From assembly GCF_039592695.1 (NCBI RefSeq), contig NZ_JBBUTK010000001.1:1426001-1490000 (forward strand): a stretch of DNA of 64,000 nt, read 5' to 3'. Below the pieces are notes generated by a model, which was not told the origin of the DNA, searched no databases, and worked only from the letters and a program-made list of their open reading frames with translations. The DNA is from Flagellimonas_A sp039592695. GTDB lineage: Bacteria; Bacteroidota; Bacteroidia; Flavobacteriales; Flavobacteriaceae. Both the position numbers and the translations under genes were made by a program. Below are positions 39,846-48,384 of the stretch, piece after piece; positions within the stretch are counted from its first letter, which is position 1; the number at the start of each line of letters is the position of its first letter.

Positions 39846-42245
39846 TCATTCACCAATAATGTGCAATTCGGTGAAATCTTTGCTGATTTGAATACTGTTG
39901 TTGCCGTTGAGCTTTACCGATTTTAAATCGACCACTTCATTATCGACCTCGATAGTTTTAATTTTAAAGGGCAGGCCATGAAACTGTAACTTAAAGGTTT
40001 CGTAGGGTGTGATGTAGCTGCCATCTTTGAACTGTTGTATGATCAATTCATTGGGTTTGCCCTTAAGCCTGAAATTGCGCAGACTAAAACGCCCCTTTTT
40101 ATAATCATAGCCATCATGCTGGTCTTCGTAGACCGTGGAGTTTTCGGTTCCTTCTTTATAGTAGACATCTAGAAGCAACTCTGTCAATTCTTTTTCACCG
40201 ACATACTGCTGAACAGGATATTTGGGTATGATGGCGCCTTCTTTGATAAAAAATGGAATTTTATCGATTCCCGCGGAAACCCACTTTTCCATACCCCCTT
40301 CAACCACTTCACCGGTCCAGTGATTGTACCATTTTCCATTGGGAATGTACATTCTGCGCCCCTGTGCGTTGGGTTCCTGTACCGGGCAGACCAAAATCTG
40401 TTCGCCAAAAATAAATTCATCGGTACGGAAATGGGTCTGTACATCGGCCTGGTCGTAAAACACCAATGATTTCAGCATCGGCAGACCGTCTTTGATGTAT
40501 TTGTAGAACATGGTATACAAATATGGAAGCAGTTGGTACCGAAGTTCAATGAACTTTCTGACAATATCGGTGATCTCATCACCAAACGACCAAGGTTCTT
40601 GATCACCATGGTCACCACTGGAATGTACCCTACAAAATGGATGAAAAATACCCAGTTGGATCCAACGGGCAAAAAGTTCGCCATTGGGCTGTTCGGCAAA
40701 ACCCCCAATATCGGATCCAACAAACGAATAGCCGCTCAGGCACATGCGCTGCATCTGCACATTGGCTATCCAGAGGTGTTCCCAAGTAGCAACGTTATCC
40801 CCCGTCCAAGTGGAACAATACCGCTGTGTGCCCGAATAGGCTGCCCTTGTCAAGACAAAGGGCCGTTTCGGAAACATGAATTTTTTGATACCATCATAGG
40901 TTGCCCTGGCCATTTGCATACCATAGACATTATGCGCTTTTCGATGGCTACAAGGGTGGCCGTCATAATCGTGTCTCACATCAAGATTCATGGTTTTGGT
41001 CGGTACTTCCATTACTGCGGGTTCGTTCATGTCGTTCCAAACGCCCTGAACACCGACATCGGCAATCATTTCTTTATAAAGGCCCGACCACCACTCACGA
41101 ACCTCTGGATTTGTAAAATCAGGAAACTTGCAATCCCCTGGCCAGACTTTGCCCTTAAAATGAGGTCCATCAGCCCTTTTGCAGAAAAAGTCATTGTCCA
41201 TCGCCTGTTGATAGACCCAATAATCCCTATCTATTTTCAGCCCTGGATCAATCATGGTAACGGTCTTAAAGCCAGCTTCTGCCAGCTCATCGACCATTTT
41301 TTTTGGGTCGGGGAATTTTTTATTGTCCCACGTGAAACAACGAAAGCCATCCATATAATCAATATCCAAATAAATGGCGTCACAGGGTATCTTTAATTTT
41401 CTAAACTTGGCAGCAAGCTGTTTTACCTGTTTTTCAGGATAATAGCTCCACTTTGATTGGTGATATCCCAAGGCCCATAAGGGTGGCATTTCTGGCACGC
41501 CGGTCAAATCGGTGTATGCCTCAACGACCCTTGACATTTCAGGGCCGTAAAAAAAGTAGTAGTTCATTTCGCCGCCATCGGCCCAAAAACTGGTGATGTT
41601 TCTTTTTTCATTGGCGAAATCAAAATAGGTACTGAACGAATTGTCGAAAAAGACACCGTAAGCAACTTCTGAGTGAAGGCCGACATAAAAGGGTATTGCC
41701 TTGTACAGTGGTTCTTGATCTTTGCCATAAGCATACGAATCGGTGACCCAATTGTTGACTCTTTTGCCTTTTAGGTTGGTGTGTGAGGCCTTGTCGCCAA
41801 GCCCGTAATAACTTTCAGATGATTGGGTCACTTTGCTCATCTTCACCACATTGCCACCGTAAGCAAAGTTTTCTTCCCAATGAAAACCTTGTTCATCTTC
41901 GTTGATGATGTTTCCCTCTAAGTCAGCAATCTGGACTTTGAGGTTTTCTTTTTTCACATACACCTTTACTTTTGACGTGGTGATGACGTATTCAGGTGCT
42001 TCTTCCTTGACATCCAACTCGTTATAGCCCAAACTCACATCTTCACTGACCGCATACGAAAAGTCAGGTTCAAAAACATGTTCGGTAGCATACCTGAAAC
42101 GTATCATGCTGTCACGCAATACCGTGATTTCAAGAATCACCCCGTTCTGCGTGGTGAAGTAAAACTTTTCGTTCTCTTGCTTGAAATCGACAATCTGATC
42201 GGGGTATTGATTGCCCCTTCTTTCAAACTCGGTATTTGTAATCAT
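39846..42245 (-). CDS. GH31 alpha-glucosidase, cytoplasmic form
   Basis: A 799-residue GH31 enzyme with no signal peptide. N-terminal DUF4968 beta domain (about 20-235), catalytic barrel (about 250-590) with the nucleophile aspartate in GVWNDMNEPA (about 406) and the acid/base region GDNVATWEHL, then the beta domain DUF5110 (about 690-770). It probably cleaves alpha-1,4 or alpha-1,6 glucosides from imported or stored glucan. glgB lies 93 bases upstream on the same strand, so the pair may work together on glycogen. An exact palindrome (42319-42334) lies in the spacer. Confidence 0.94.
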   Translation of the reverse strand: MITNTEFERRGNQYPDQIVDFKQENEKFYFTTQNGVILEITVLRDSMIRFRYATEHVFEPDFSYAVSEDVSLGYNELDVKEEAPEYVITTSKVKVYVKKENLKVQIADLEGNIINEDEQGFHWEENFAYGGNVVKMSKVTQSSESYYGLGDKASHTNLKGKRVNNWVTDSYAYGKDQEPLYKAIPFYVGLHSEVAYGVFFDNSFSTYFDFANEKRNITSFWADGGEMNYYFFYGPEMSRVVEAYTDLTGVPEMPPLWALGYHQSKWSYYPEKQVKQLAAKFRKLKIPCDAIYLDIDYMDGFRCFTWDNKKFPDPKKMVDELAEAGFKTVTMIDPGLKIDRDYWVYQQAMDNDFFCKRADGPHFKGKVWPGDCKFPDFTNPEVREWWSGLYKEMIADVGVQGVWNDMNEPAVMEVPTKTMNLDVRHDYDGHPCSHRKAHNVYGMQMARATYDGIKKFMFPKRPFVLTRAAYSGTQRYCSTWTGDNVATWEHLWIANVQMQRMCLSGYSFVGSDIGGFAEQPNGELFARWIQLGIFHPFCRVHSSGDHGDQEPWSFGDEITDIVRKFIELRYQLLPYLYTMFYKYIKDGLPMLKSLVFYDQADVQTHFRTDEFIFGEQILVCPVQEPNAQGRRMYIPNGKWYNHWTGEVVEGGMEKWVSAGIDKIPFFIKEGAIIPKYPVQQYVGEKELTELLLDVYYKEGTENSTVYEDQHDGYDYKKGRFSLRNFRLKGKPNELIIQQFKDGSYITPYETFKLQFHGLPFKIKTIEVDNEVVDLKSVKLNGNNSIQISKDFTELHIIGE

Positions 42246-42318
42246 TTCGGAAAGATTAGACCCACAAAAGAAGCATTTTAGATTGAGATTCTAAAAAGAT
42301 GTTGTGAACAAATGAAAA

Positions 42319-42334
42319 ACTACAACGTTGTAGT
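42319..42334. promoter_or_regulatory. 16-bp palindrome ACTACAACGTTGTAGT, operator-like
   Basis: A perfect palindrome with a central CG, between the glgB stop and the GH31 start (74 bases above that start). The AACGTT core resembles LacI-family operators. A short stem followed by TTTTT on the minus strand also makes it a weak terminator of glgB. Confidence 0.5.
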
Positions 42335-42338
42335 ACGA

Positions 42339-44234
42339 CTATTTATAAACAAGTACACCCAAAGGGGGTAGGTTCATCTCTACAGAGTGTTTTCTACCGT
42401 GCCATGATTTGGTTGAGGGCTTCATGGTTTTTTTGCCAGTGCCACTACCACCGTACTTTGAATCATCACTGTTGAACACCAATTTCAATTGCTTTGATTT
42501 TGGCACCCCCACCCTATAATTCTCTCGAACCATTGGGGTCATGTTACAGGCAATTATCAGGTCATTTTTGTCATCATGGCCTTTTCTGGTGTAGGTCAAC
42601 ACCGAGTTTTCGGCATCACCCCAATCTATCCACTCAAAACCTTCTTGACTGAATTGTTTTTCATACAATGCAGGTTGGTTTTTATAGAGAGCGTTCAAAT
42701 CTTTGATCAGTTCTTGAATGCCCGAATGAAGATCATACTGTGTCAAATGCCAATCAAGGCTTTGCTGAAAATTCCACTCAGACGTCTGGCCAAACTCACC
42801 GCCCATAAAAATCAAATTTGTTCCCGGGTGGGTAAACATATACCCGAACAACAAACGCAGATTCGCGAAGCGTTGCCACTCGTCACCGGGCATGCGGTAA
42901 ATCAGTGATTGTTTGCCATACACCACCTCATCATGTGAAAACGGCAACATAAAGTTTTCGGTAAACGCATAGGTCATACTGAAGGTAATGTCGTTTTGGT
43001 GGTGCTTGCGATACACAGGTTCTTTCTTGAAATATTCTAAGGTGTCGTGCATCCAGCCCATCATCCATTTCATGCCAAAACCGAGACCGCCAAGATATAC
43101 CGGTTTTGATACGCCAGTGAACGCGGTGGATTCTTCGGCAATCGTCTGAATACCATCAAATCGTTTATAGACCTCTTCATTGAGCTCTCGAATGAACGAC
43201 ATGGCCTCTAAATATTCATTGTTGCCGTACATATTGGGCTCCCACTCCCCATCTTCGCGGGAATAATCCAAATACAGCATCGAAGCCACGGCATCAACTC
43301 GCAATCCGTCAACGTGGTACTGATCCAGCCAAAAGATGGCGTTGCTTATCAGAAAAGCGCGTATCTCATTTCTTCCATAGTTAAAGATCAGGCTTTTCCA
43401 ATCTGGGTGGTAGCCTTTCCGTCTGTCGGGATGTTCATAGAGATGTGATCCATCAAAAAATCCCAACCCGTGGGCATCTTCAGGAAAATGCGACGGCACC
43501 CAATCCAATATCACCCCTATACCAGCCTTATGCAGGGCATCGACCAACAATTTAAAATCTGCTGGTTCGCCAAAACGTGAGGTTGGTGCGAAATAGCCCG
43601 TCAGTTGATACCCCCAAGATGGATCAAAAGGATACTCCATGATGGGCATGAACTCTACATGGGTGAACCCCATTTCTTTCACATAGGCCACCAAATCATT
43701 GGCCAACTCTTTGTAGCTGAGAAATTCATTGTCGTCTTTTCGTTTCCAAGAGCCCAAATGCACCTCATACACAGAATATGGACTGTCAAGGCCGTTTTTT
43801 TCTGGTCGGGCCTTCATCCAATCTGCATCCTTCCATGAATAATCATCCTCCCAAACAATGGATGCCGTTTTAGGCGGTTGCTCACAATAGCGTCCGAATG
43901 GATCAGCTTTCTCTGTACTGATATCGTTATTGTGGGAATGTATCTTGTATTTGTATTTGTCTCCTTTTTTCACCCCTGGGATAAATCCTTCCCAAATACC
44001 GCTTTCGTCCCAGCGCACGAACAGTGGGTGCTCACCTTCGGTCCAGTAATTGAAATCGCCGATAACCGAAACTGCCTTCGCCGACGGGGCCCAAACGGCA
44101 AAATAGGTTCCTTTTTTACCATCGACTTCCACCAAATGGGAACCCAGTTTTTCAAAAAGTCGATAGTGCTTGCCCGATTTAAAGAGATCAATGTCAAAAT
44201 CGGTAAAAAGACTGTGTGATAGTACGTTGGCCAT
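42339..44234 (-). CDS. glgB: 1,4-alpha-glucan branching enzyme
   Basis: A 631-residue GH13 branching enzyme that adds alpha-1,6 branches to glycogen. The start at 44234 (MANVLSHSLFTDFDI) is supported by a promoter whose -7 box covers 44253-44260; the ATG seven codons earlier would sit at that box. Seen: N-terminal CBM48 (about 30-115), GWGYQ-type SWGYQLTGYFAPTSRFG, nucleophile region GLRVDAVASML, acid/base region TIAEESTAF, and FSHDEVVYGK. No glgA or glgC lies beside it. Confidence 0.96.
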   Translation of the reverse strand: MANVLSHSLFTDFDIDLFKSGKHYRLFEKLGSHLVEVDGKKGTYFAVWAPSAKAVSVIGDFNYWTEGEHPLFVRWDESGIWEGFIPGVKKGDKYKYKIHSHNNDISTEKADPFGRYCEQPPKTASIVWEDDYSWKDADWMKARPEKNGLDSPYSVYEVHLGSWKRKDDNEFLSYKELANDLVAYVKEMGFTHVEFMPIMEYPFDPSWGYQLTGYFAPTSRFGEPADFKLLVDALHKAGIGVILDWVPSHFPEDAHGLGFFDGSHLYEHPDRRKGYHPDWKSLIFNYGRNEIRAFLISNAIFWLDQYHVDGLRVDAVASMLYLDYSREDGEWEPNMYGNNEYLEAMSFIRELNEEVYKRFDGIQTIAEESTAFTGVSKPVYLGGLGFGMKWMMGWMHDTLEYFKKEPVYRKHHQNDITFSMTYAFTENFMLPFSHDEVVYGKQSLIYRMPGDEWQRFANLRLLFGYMFTHPGTNLIFMGGEFGQTSEWNFQQSLDWHLTQYDLHSGIQELIKDLNALYKNQPALYEKQFSQEGFEWIDWGDAENSVLTYTRKGHDDKNDLIIACNMTPMVRENYRVGVPKSKQLKLVFNSDDSKYGGSGTGKKTMKPSTKSWHGRKHSVEMNLPPLGVLVYK

Positions 44235-44252
44235 ATTGTTCGGTTTCAAATG

Positions 44253-44286
44253 CAAACTTACAGATCTTTAATGAGGTAGCATCAAA
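44253..44286 (-). promoter_or_regulatory. Promoter of glgB
   Basis: On the minus strand TTTG (44286-44283), 22 bases, then TAAGTTTG (44260-44253). Both boxes match in full. The start codon at 44234 follows 18 bases below the -7 box. Confidence 0.7.
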
Positions 44287-44386
44287 AAACGCCAGCAACA
44301 TAAGAAAACATGAGGGTTGATAAAAATGGAACGCTTTTTGATTTACTTGGTAAAATATTCAAAACAACCCTATAAAATCAAAAATC

Positions 44387-44917
44387 ATGAGAAGAAATAC
44401 ATTTAAAACAGTATTAGCAGCACTATTCATCATAACGGCCTTTGCCTGTGAGGGACCACAAGGGCCTCCAGGACCTCCCGGACTTGACGGATTGGATGGA
44501 GCTGACACCATAGCCACCGTATTTCAAGAATCGGTAAGTTTTGAGTACCTGACAGAAGCCAATACTTGGGTAAGTGACATACTCTCTTATGATGGGGTTC
44601 TTGAAGGTGACGTTTTTTTGGTTTACATTTCATTTGGAAACGATTTGTACACCCCTCTACCAGCAAGTGTTTTCGATGAATTTGGCGAATTTCAATATGT
44701 TTTTGACCACGACATCAATACTGTTGAACTACAAATCATTGGAGATAGTGATTTAAGTGGTTTGGATGCAGCTAGCACCCAAAACATCCCTGTACGGGTA
44801 GCTATTATCCCCGCAGACTTTAGAAGTGAGTTTAACGCCCAAGATTTTATAAGCCTCGAAAAAGTGATGGACATAAGTGGTTTGGATGTTAATGATATAA
44901 AGCATATCGAAAGATAA
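44387..44917 (+). CDS. Lipoprotein with a short collagen-like repeat
   Basis: A 176-residue lipoprotein. The signal peptide ends in TAFAC with Cys21 as lipid site, and five to six collagen-type Gly-X-Y triplets follow at once (GPQGPPGPPGLDGLDGAD, about 23-40). The rest is a beta-rich domain of unknown type (SVSFEYLTEANTWVSD, VRVAIIPADFRSEF). The collagen-like tether could form a trimer at the surface. It is monocistronic. Function unknown. Confidence 0.8.
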   Translation: MRRNTFKTVLAALFIITAFACEGPQGPPGPPGLDGLDGADTIATVFQESVSFEYLTEANTWVSDILSYDGVLEGDVFLVYISFGNDLYTPLPASVFDEFGEFQYVFDHDINTVELQIIGDSDLSGLDAASTQNIPVRVAIIPADFRSEFNAQDFISLEKVMDISGLDVNDIKHIER

Positions 44918-44946
44918 GATCCAAATAGCACAACTGTATAGACTAC

Positions 44947-44978
44947 AGGCCCATTTCATTGTGATTTGGGCTTTTTTT
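44947..44978 (+). terminator. Terminator of the collagen-like lipoprotein gene
   Basis: The stem AGGCCCA / TGGGCTT (one G-T pair) with a 13-base loop is followed by TTTTT. It lies 30 bases after the stop. Confidence 0.65.
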
Positions 44979-45046
44979 AGTGTTGGGCAATGGTTATTTT
45001 TGAAAGGATGGAAGACTTTTTCCGTCTATTTTGAGAAACGGAAATT

Positions 45047-45547
45047 ATGTACAAAAGTTTTTTTATGATGGTGCTTTTGCTTCTGAGCGCTTGCAAAGGG
45101 GTCTCACAAGAAGAGAAAAATACCATGGCAAATGCCGACACCACCGAAAAAGAATTTGAGGTTACCAAAACCGAGGCCGAATGGAGGGCCGAATTGACCG
45201 ATATGGAGTTTTACGTGCTCAGAAAGGCGGCCACTGAAAATCCGTTTACCAGTGATTTGCTCGACAATAAAGAAAAAGGCACCTATATCTGTGCGGGCTG
45301 TGGCACACCCCTGTTCAAAAGCGAGACCAAATTCGACTCCGGTACTGGTTGGCCCAGTTTCTATCAAGAAATTGAGGGCAATGTTGCCTATGATATCGAT
45401 TATAAAATAGGTTACGCCCGAACCGAGGAGCATTGTGCCACCTGTGGTGGGCATTTGGGGCACGTTTTTGATGATGGCCCAGAACCCACGGGAAAAAGAC
45501 ACTGCATCAATGGTGCCGCGTTAGACTTTATACCCAATCCTGAATGA
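45047..45547 (+). CDS. msrB: Lipoprotein peptide-methionine (R)-S-oxide reductase
   Basis: A 166-residue MsrB carried as a lipoprotein (MMVLLLLSAC, Cys16). It reduces methionine-R-sulfoxide in envelope proteins. Zinc cysteines are in YICAGCG and HCATCGGHLGHVFDDG, and the catalytic cysteine lies in RHCINGAALDF. A short charged linker separates the lipid site from the domain (about 30-60). Its stop overlaps the start of a second msrB by four bases (ATGA), so the two are coupled. Electrons would need an envelope thioredoxin-like donor, not seen here. Confidence 0.95.
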   Translation: MYKSFFMMVLLLLSACKGVSQEEKNTMANADTTEKEFEVTKTEAEWRAELTDMEFYVLRKAATENPFTSDLLDNKEKGTYICAGCGTPLFKSETKFDSGTGWPSFYQEIEGNVAYDIDYKIGYARTEEHCATCGGHLGHVFDDGPEPTGKRHCINGAALDFIPNPE

Positions 45548-45969
45548 GCAAAAAATATTCCATAGAGAAAACAGAAGAAGACTGGAAAAAAGAACTCTCA
45601 CCCGAAGAATATCGGGTGTTGCGTCAAAAAGGCACTGAATATCCGTATACAGGCGAATACAACCTTCATTTTAAAAACGGTGATTATCATTGCAGGGCGT
45701 GTAATGCCAAGCTTTTTGAAAGCGACCATAAGTTTGAAAGTGGCTGCGGTTGGCCGTCGTTTGACCAAGCCGTGGAAGGTGCCATTGAATACATTCGAGA
45801 CACTTCGCACGGCATGATTCGCACTGAGACCGTATGCGCCAATTGTGGCAGCCATCTGGGCCATGTTTTTGATGATGGCCCAAGAGATACCACTGGGCAA
45901 CGGTACTGCATCAATTCAGTGAGTATTGATTTTAAGGCCCCTCAGGACTTCCCCAAAGGGGAAGAATAG
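45544..45969 (+). CDS. msrB: Cytoplasmic peptide-methionine (R)-S-oxide reductase
   Basis: A 141-residue MsrB without signal peptide. Zinc cysteines in YHCRACNAK and VCANCGSHLGHVFDDG, catalytic cysteine in RYCINSVSIDF. It shares the TEEDWKKELSPEEYRVLRQKGTE-type start (in short: DWKKEL, EEYRVLRQ) with its partner, showing a gene duplication. The two make a cytoplasmic/envelope pair in one operon. The DinB-like gene follows 22 bases later. Confidence 0.95.
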   Translation: MSKKYSIEKTEEDWKKELSPEEYRVLRQKGTEYPYTGEYNLHFKNGDYHCRACNAKLFESDHKFESGCGWPSFDQAVEGAIEYIRDTSHGMIRTETVCANCGSHLGHVFDDGPRDTTGQRYCINSVSIDFKAPQDFPKGEE

Positions 45970-45991
45970 CTAGTTTTCTAAAGTAGATAAA

Positions 45992-46525
45992 ATGAATTTC
46001 ACTGTTGATTTTATCAAAAGTGCCCGATTTGAATTTGAGCGGTACAAAACGCTCGGTGACAAGACCTTTGCCCAACTTTCTGAAAGGGATTTACATTGGA
46101 AATCCTCAGAACATGAAAACAGCATTGCCATCATTGTCAAACATCTAGCGGGCAACATGCTCAGTAGGTGGACCCATTTTTTGACCGAGGATGGTGAAAA
46201 ACCATGGCGGCATCGAGATGCCGAGTTTGAAAATCCGCCAAAAACAAAAGAAGAATTAATACTACTCTGGGAAAAAGGGTGGAACTGTCTTTTCGATGCT
46301 TTGAATACGTTAAACGAGTCAAACTTTGAGACCAAAATAAAGATTCGAGGAGAAAAACACTCCATTGTTCAAGCCGTTCACCGCCAATTAGCACATTATT
46401 CAGGCCATGTGGGCCAAATTATTTTGTTGGGCAAGATGGTAAAAAAAGAAGACTGGCAATCACTTTCTGTGCCCAAAGGCAAATCAGAGGCCTTCAACAA
46501 GAAAATCTTTGGAAAAAGAAGTTAG
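45992..46525 (+). CDS. DinB-like four-helix protein (DUF1572)
   Basis: A 177-residue protein with the four-helix pattern of DinB-like families. Likely metal histidines: one in IIVKHLAGN (about 48) and two in VHRQLAHYSGHVGQI (about 127-141). DinB-like proteins often are bacillithiol- or mycothiol-dependent transferases, but DUF1572 members are uncharacterised. It follows the msrB pair by 22 bases and may share their oxidative-stress role. That link is inference from position. Confidence 0.82.
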   Translation: MNFTVDFIKSARFEFERYKTLGDKTFAQLSERDLHWKSSEHENSIAIIVKHLAGNMLSRWTHFLTEDGEKPWRHRDAEFENPPKTKEELILLWEKGWNCLFDALNTLNESNFETKIKIRGEKHSIVQAVHRQLAHYSGHVGQIILLGKMVKKEDWQSLSVPKGKSEAFNKKIFGKRS

Positions 46526-46581
46526 TTTTTTTGTACCTCTTTTACTTCAAAAACAATCAAGGAAAACTTAGTTCTGTTCAC

Positions 46582-46589
46582 TATCTTTG
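46582..46589 (+). promoter_or_regulatory. -7 promoter box of lpdA
   Basis: TATCTTTG, a full match to TAnnTTTG, 33 bases above the lpdA ATG. No clear -33 TTTG at the usual distance. Confidence 0.55.
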
Positions 46590-46622
46590 CACCGCCTTTT
46601 TAACAACTAAAATCACAACATA

Positions 46623-48014
46623 ATGAGCAAATTTGATGTCATTGTTTTAGGTAGTGGTCCTGGTGGATATGTTACCGCTATACGTGCTTCACAACTGGGT
46701 TTCAAGACCGCCATCGTCGAAAAAGAGAACTTGGGCGGGGTCTGTTTGAACTGGGGGTGCATCCCTACCAAAGCACTGCTGAAATCTGCTCAAGTATTTG
46801 AATATCTGAAACATGCCGAAGATTACGGGCTCAATGCCAAAAAAGTAGAGCATGACTTTGATGCGGTTGTCAAACGCAGTAGAAATGTGGCCGATGGCAT
46901 GAGCAAGGGCGTTCAATTTTTGATGAAAAAAAATAAAATCGAGGTCTTGAATGGTTTCGGCAAACTCTTGCCGGGCAAGAAAATTGCCGTAAAGGGCGAA
47001 CATGGTGATGCTGCAGAATATTCGGCAGACCATATCATCATCGCGACCGGCGCTAGAAGCCGTGAATTGCCTAGCCTTCCACAAGATGGCAAAAAAGTGA
47101 TTGGCTATCGTGAGGCAATGACGTTGGAAAAACAGCCCAAAAAGATGATTGTAGTGGGCAGTGGTGCCATCGGTATTGAATTTGCCTATTTCTACAATGC
47201 TATGGGCACCGAGGTCACTGTTGTTGAATACCTTCCCAACATTGTTCCTGTTGAAGATGAGGATGTTTCAAAACAATTGGAACGAAGTTTCAAAAAAACG
47301 GGAATAAAAATCAAGACTTCTGCCGAAGTGACCAAAGTGGATACGTCTGGCGATGGTGTCAAGGCCACCGTGAAAACTTCAAAGGGCGAAGAAGTGCTCG
47401 AGGCCGATATCGTGCTCTCCGCAGTCGGAATTAAGTCCAATATTGAAAACATCGGTTTGGAAGAAGTCGGCATAGCCACCGACCGCGATAAAATCTTGGT
47501 GAACGATTATTACCAGACCAACATTCCAGGCTATTACGCCATTGGTGATGTGACGCCAGGCCAAGCCTTGGCGCACGTTGCCTCTGCTGAAGGCATTCTC
47601 TGTGTCGAAAAAATCAAGGGTATGCATGTTGAACCACTCGATTACGGCAACATTCCGGGTTGTACCTATTGTATGCCTGAAGTCGCCTCTGTCGGACTTA
47701 CCGAAAAGCAGGCCAAAGAAAAAGGCTATGACATTAAAGTCGGTAAGTTTCCATTCTCGGCCAGTGGTAAGGCGAAAGCTTCCGGAAACGCTGATGGTTT
47801 CGTTAAGGTCATTTTTGATGCCAAATATGGGGAATGGTTGGGTTGCCACATGATAGGTGCCGGTGTGACCGATATGATTGCCGAAGCCGTGGTCGCCAGA
47901 AAATTGGAAACCACAGGGCATGAAGTACTGAAAGCAGTGCACCCCCACCCCACCATGAGCGAGGCGGTTATGGAAGCGGTTGCCGATGCGTATGACGAGG
48001 TGATTCACCTTTAA
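46623..48014 (+). CDS. lpdA: Dihydrolipoyl dehydrogenase (E3)
   Basis: A 463-residue flavoprotein of the pyruvate and 2-oxoglutarate dehydrogenase complexes and glycine cleavage. FAD site GSGPGGYVTAIRASQLG (about 9-25), redox-active disulfide GGVCLNWGCIPTKALL (about 38-53), NAD site VVGSGAIGIEFAYF (about 178-191), and the C-terminal catalytic His-Glu in HPHPTMSEAVMEA (about 440). The length is normal. It is monocistronic with its own promoter. Confidence 0.97.
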   Translation: MSKFDVIVLGSGPGGYVTAIRASQLGFKTAIVEKENLGGVCLNWGCIPTKALLKSAQVFEYLKHAEDYGLNAKKVEHDFDAVVKRSRNVADGMSKGVQFLMKKNKIEVLNGFGKLLPGKKIAVKGEHGDAAEYSADHIIIATGARSRELPSLPQDGKKVIGYREAMTLEKQPKKMIVVGSGAIGIEFAYFYNAMGTEVTVVEYLPNIVPVEDEDVSKQLERSFKKTGIKIKTSAEVTKVDTSGDGVKATVKTSKGEEVLEADIVLSAVGIKSNIENIGLEEVGIATDRDKILVNDYYQTNIPGYYAIGDVTPGQALAHVASAEGILCVEKIKGMHVEPLDYGNIPGCTYCMPEVASVGLTEKQAKEKGYDIKVGKFPFSASGKAKASGNADGFVKVIFDAKYGEWLGCHMIGAGVTDMIAEAVVARKLETTGHEVLKAVHPHPTMSEAVMEAVADAYDEVIHL

Positions 48015-48101
48015 TGTTTAAAAGTGTAAGAGTTGATGTGTTTAAATGATTGTAATACCCTCGTTTTTCGACTCCAAAACCCATAAACTTTTAAACTACC
48101 T

Positions 48102-48380
48102 ATGTTAAAGCTCTTCAGAATCATTGCCATACTCGAAGGAATCTCTTATTTACTGTTGTTTGGTCTTACCATGCCCTTGAAATATTGGGCAGAGATTGGC
48201 CAGCCGAATAAATGGGTGGGTTATGCCCATGGCGTTTTGTTCATTCTGTTTGTGGTCATTGCGGCGGTATTTTGCTATGAACGCAAATGGAGCATCAAAC
48301 GGTTTTTGATACTTTTTGTGGCTTCTCTATTGCCTTTTGGGACTTTTTATGCGGATAAGAAATATCTGAGTAAGGCCTAA
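48102..48380 (+). CDS. DUF3817 small membrane protein
   Basis: A 92-residue membrane protein with about three helices. The start LKLFRIIAILEGISYLLLFG and the middle KWVGYAHGVLFILFV match DUF3817, where the first Glu and His are conserved; function unknown. It is convergent with the PQQ dehydrogenase gene with four bases between stops. Confidence 0.88.
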   Translation: MLKLFRIIAILEGISYLLLFGLTMPLKYWAEIGQPNKWVGYAHGVLFILFVVIAAVFCYERKWSIKRFLILFVASLLPFGTFYADKKYLSKA

Positions 48381-48384
48381 ACGG

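Noticed and set aside
40533..41396. 287-residue plus-strand frame inside the GH31 gene
   Set aside because: It has no recognisable domain and is antisense to well-conserved GH31 sequence including the catalytic motif.
47379..48008. 209-residue minus-strand frame inside lpdA
   Set aside because: Shadow frame opposite a conserved enzyme; no start context or domain.
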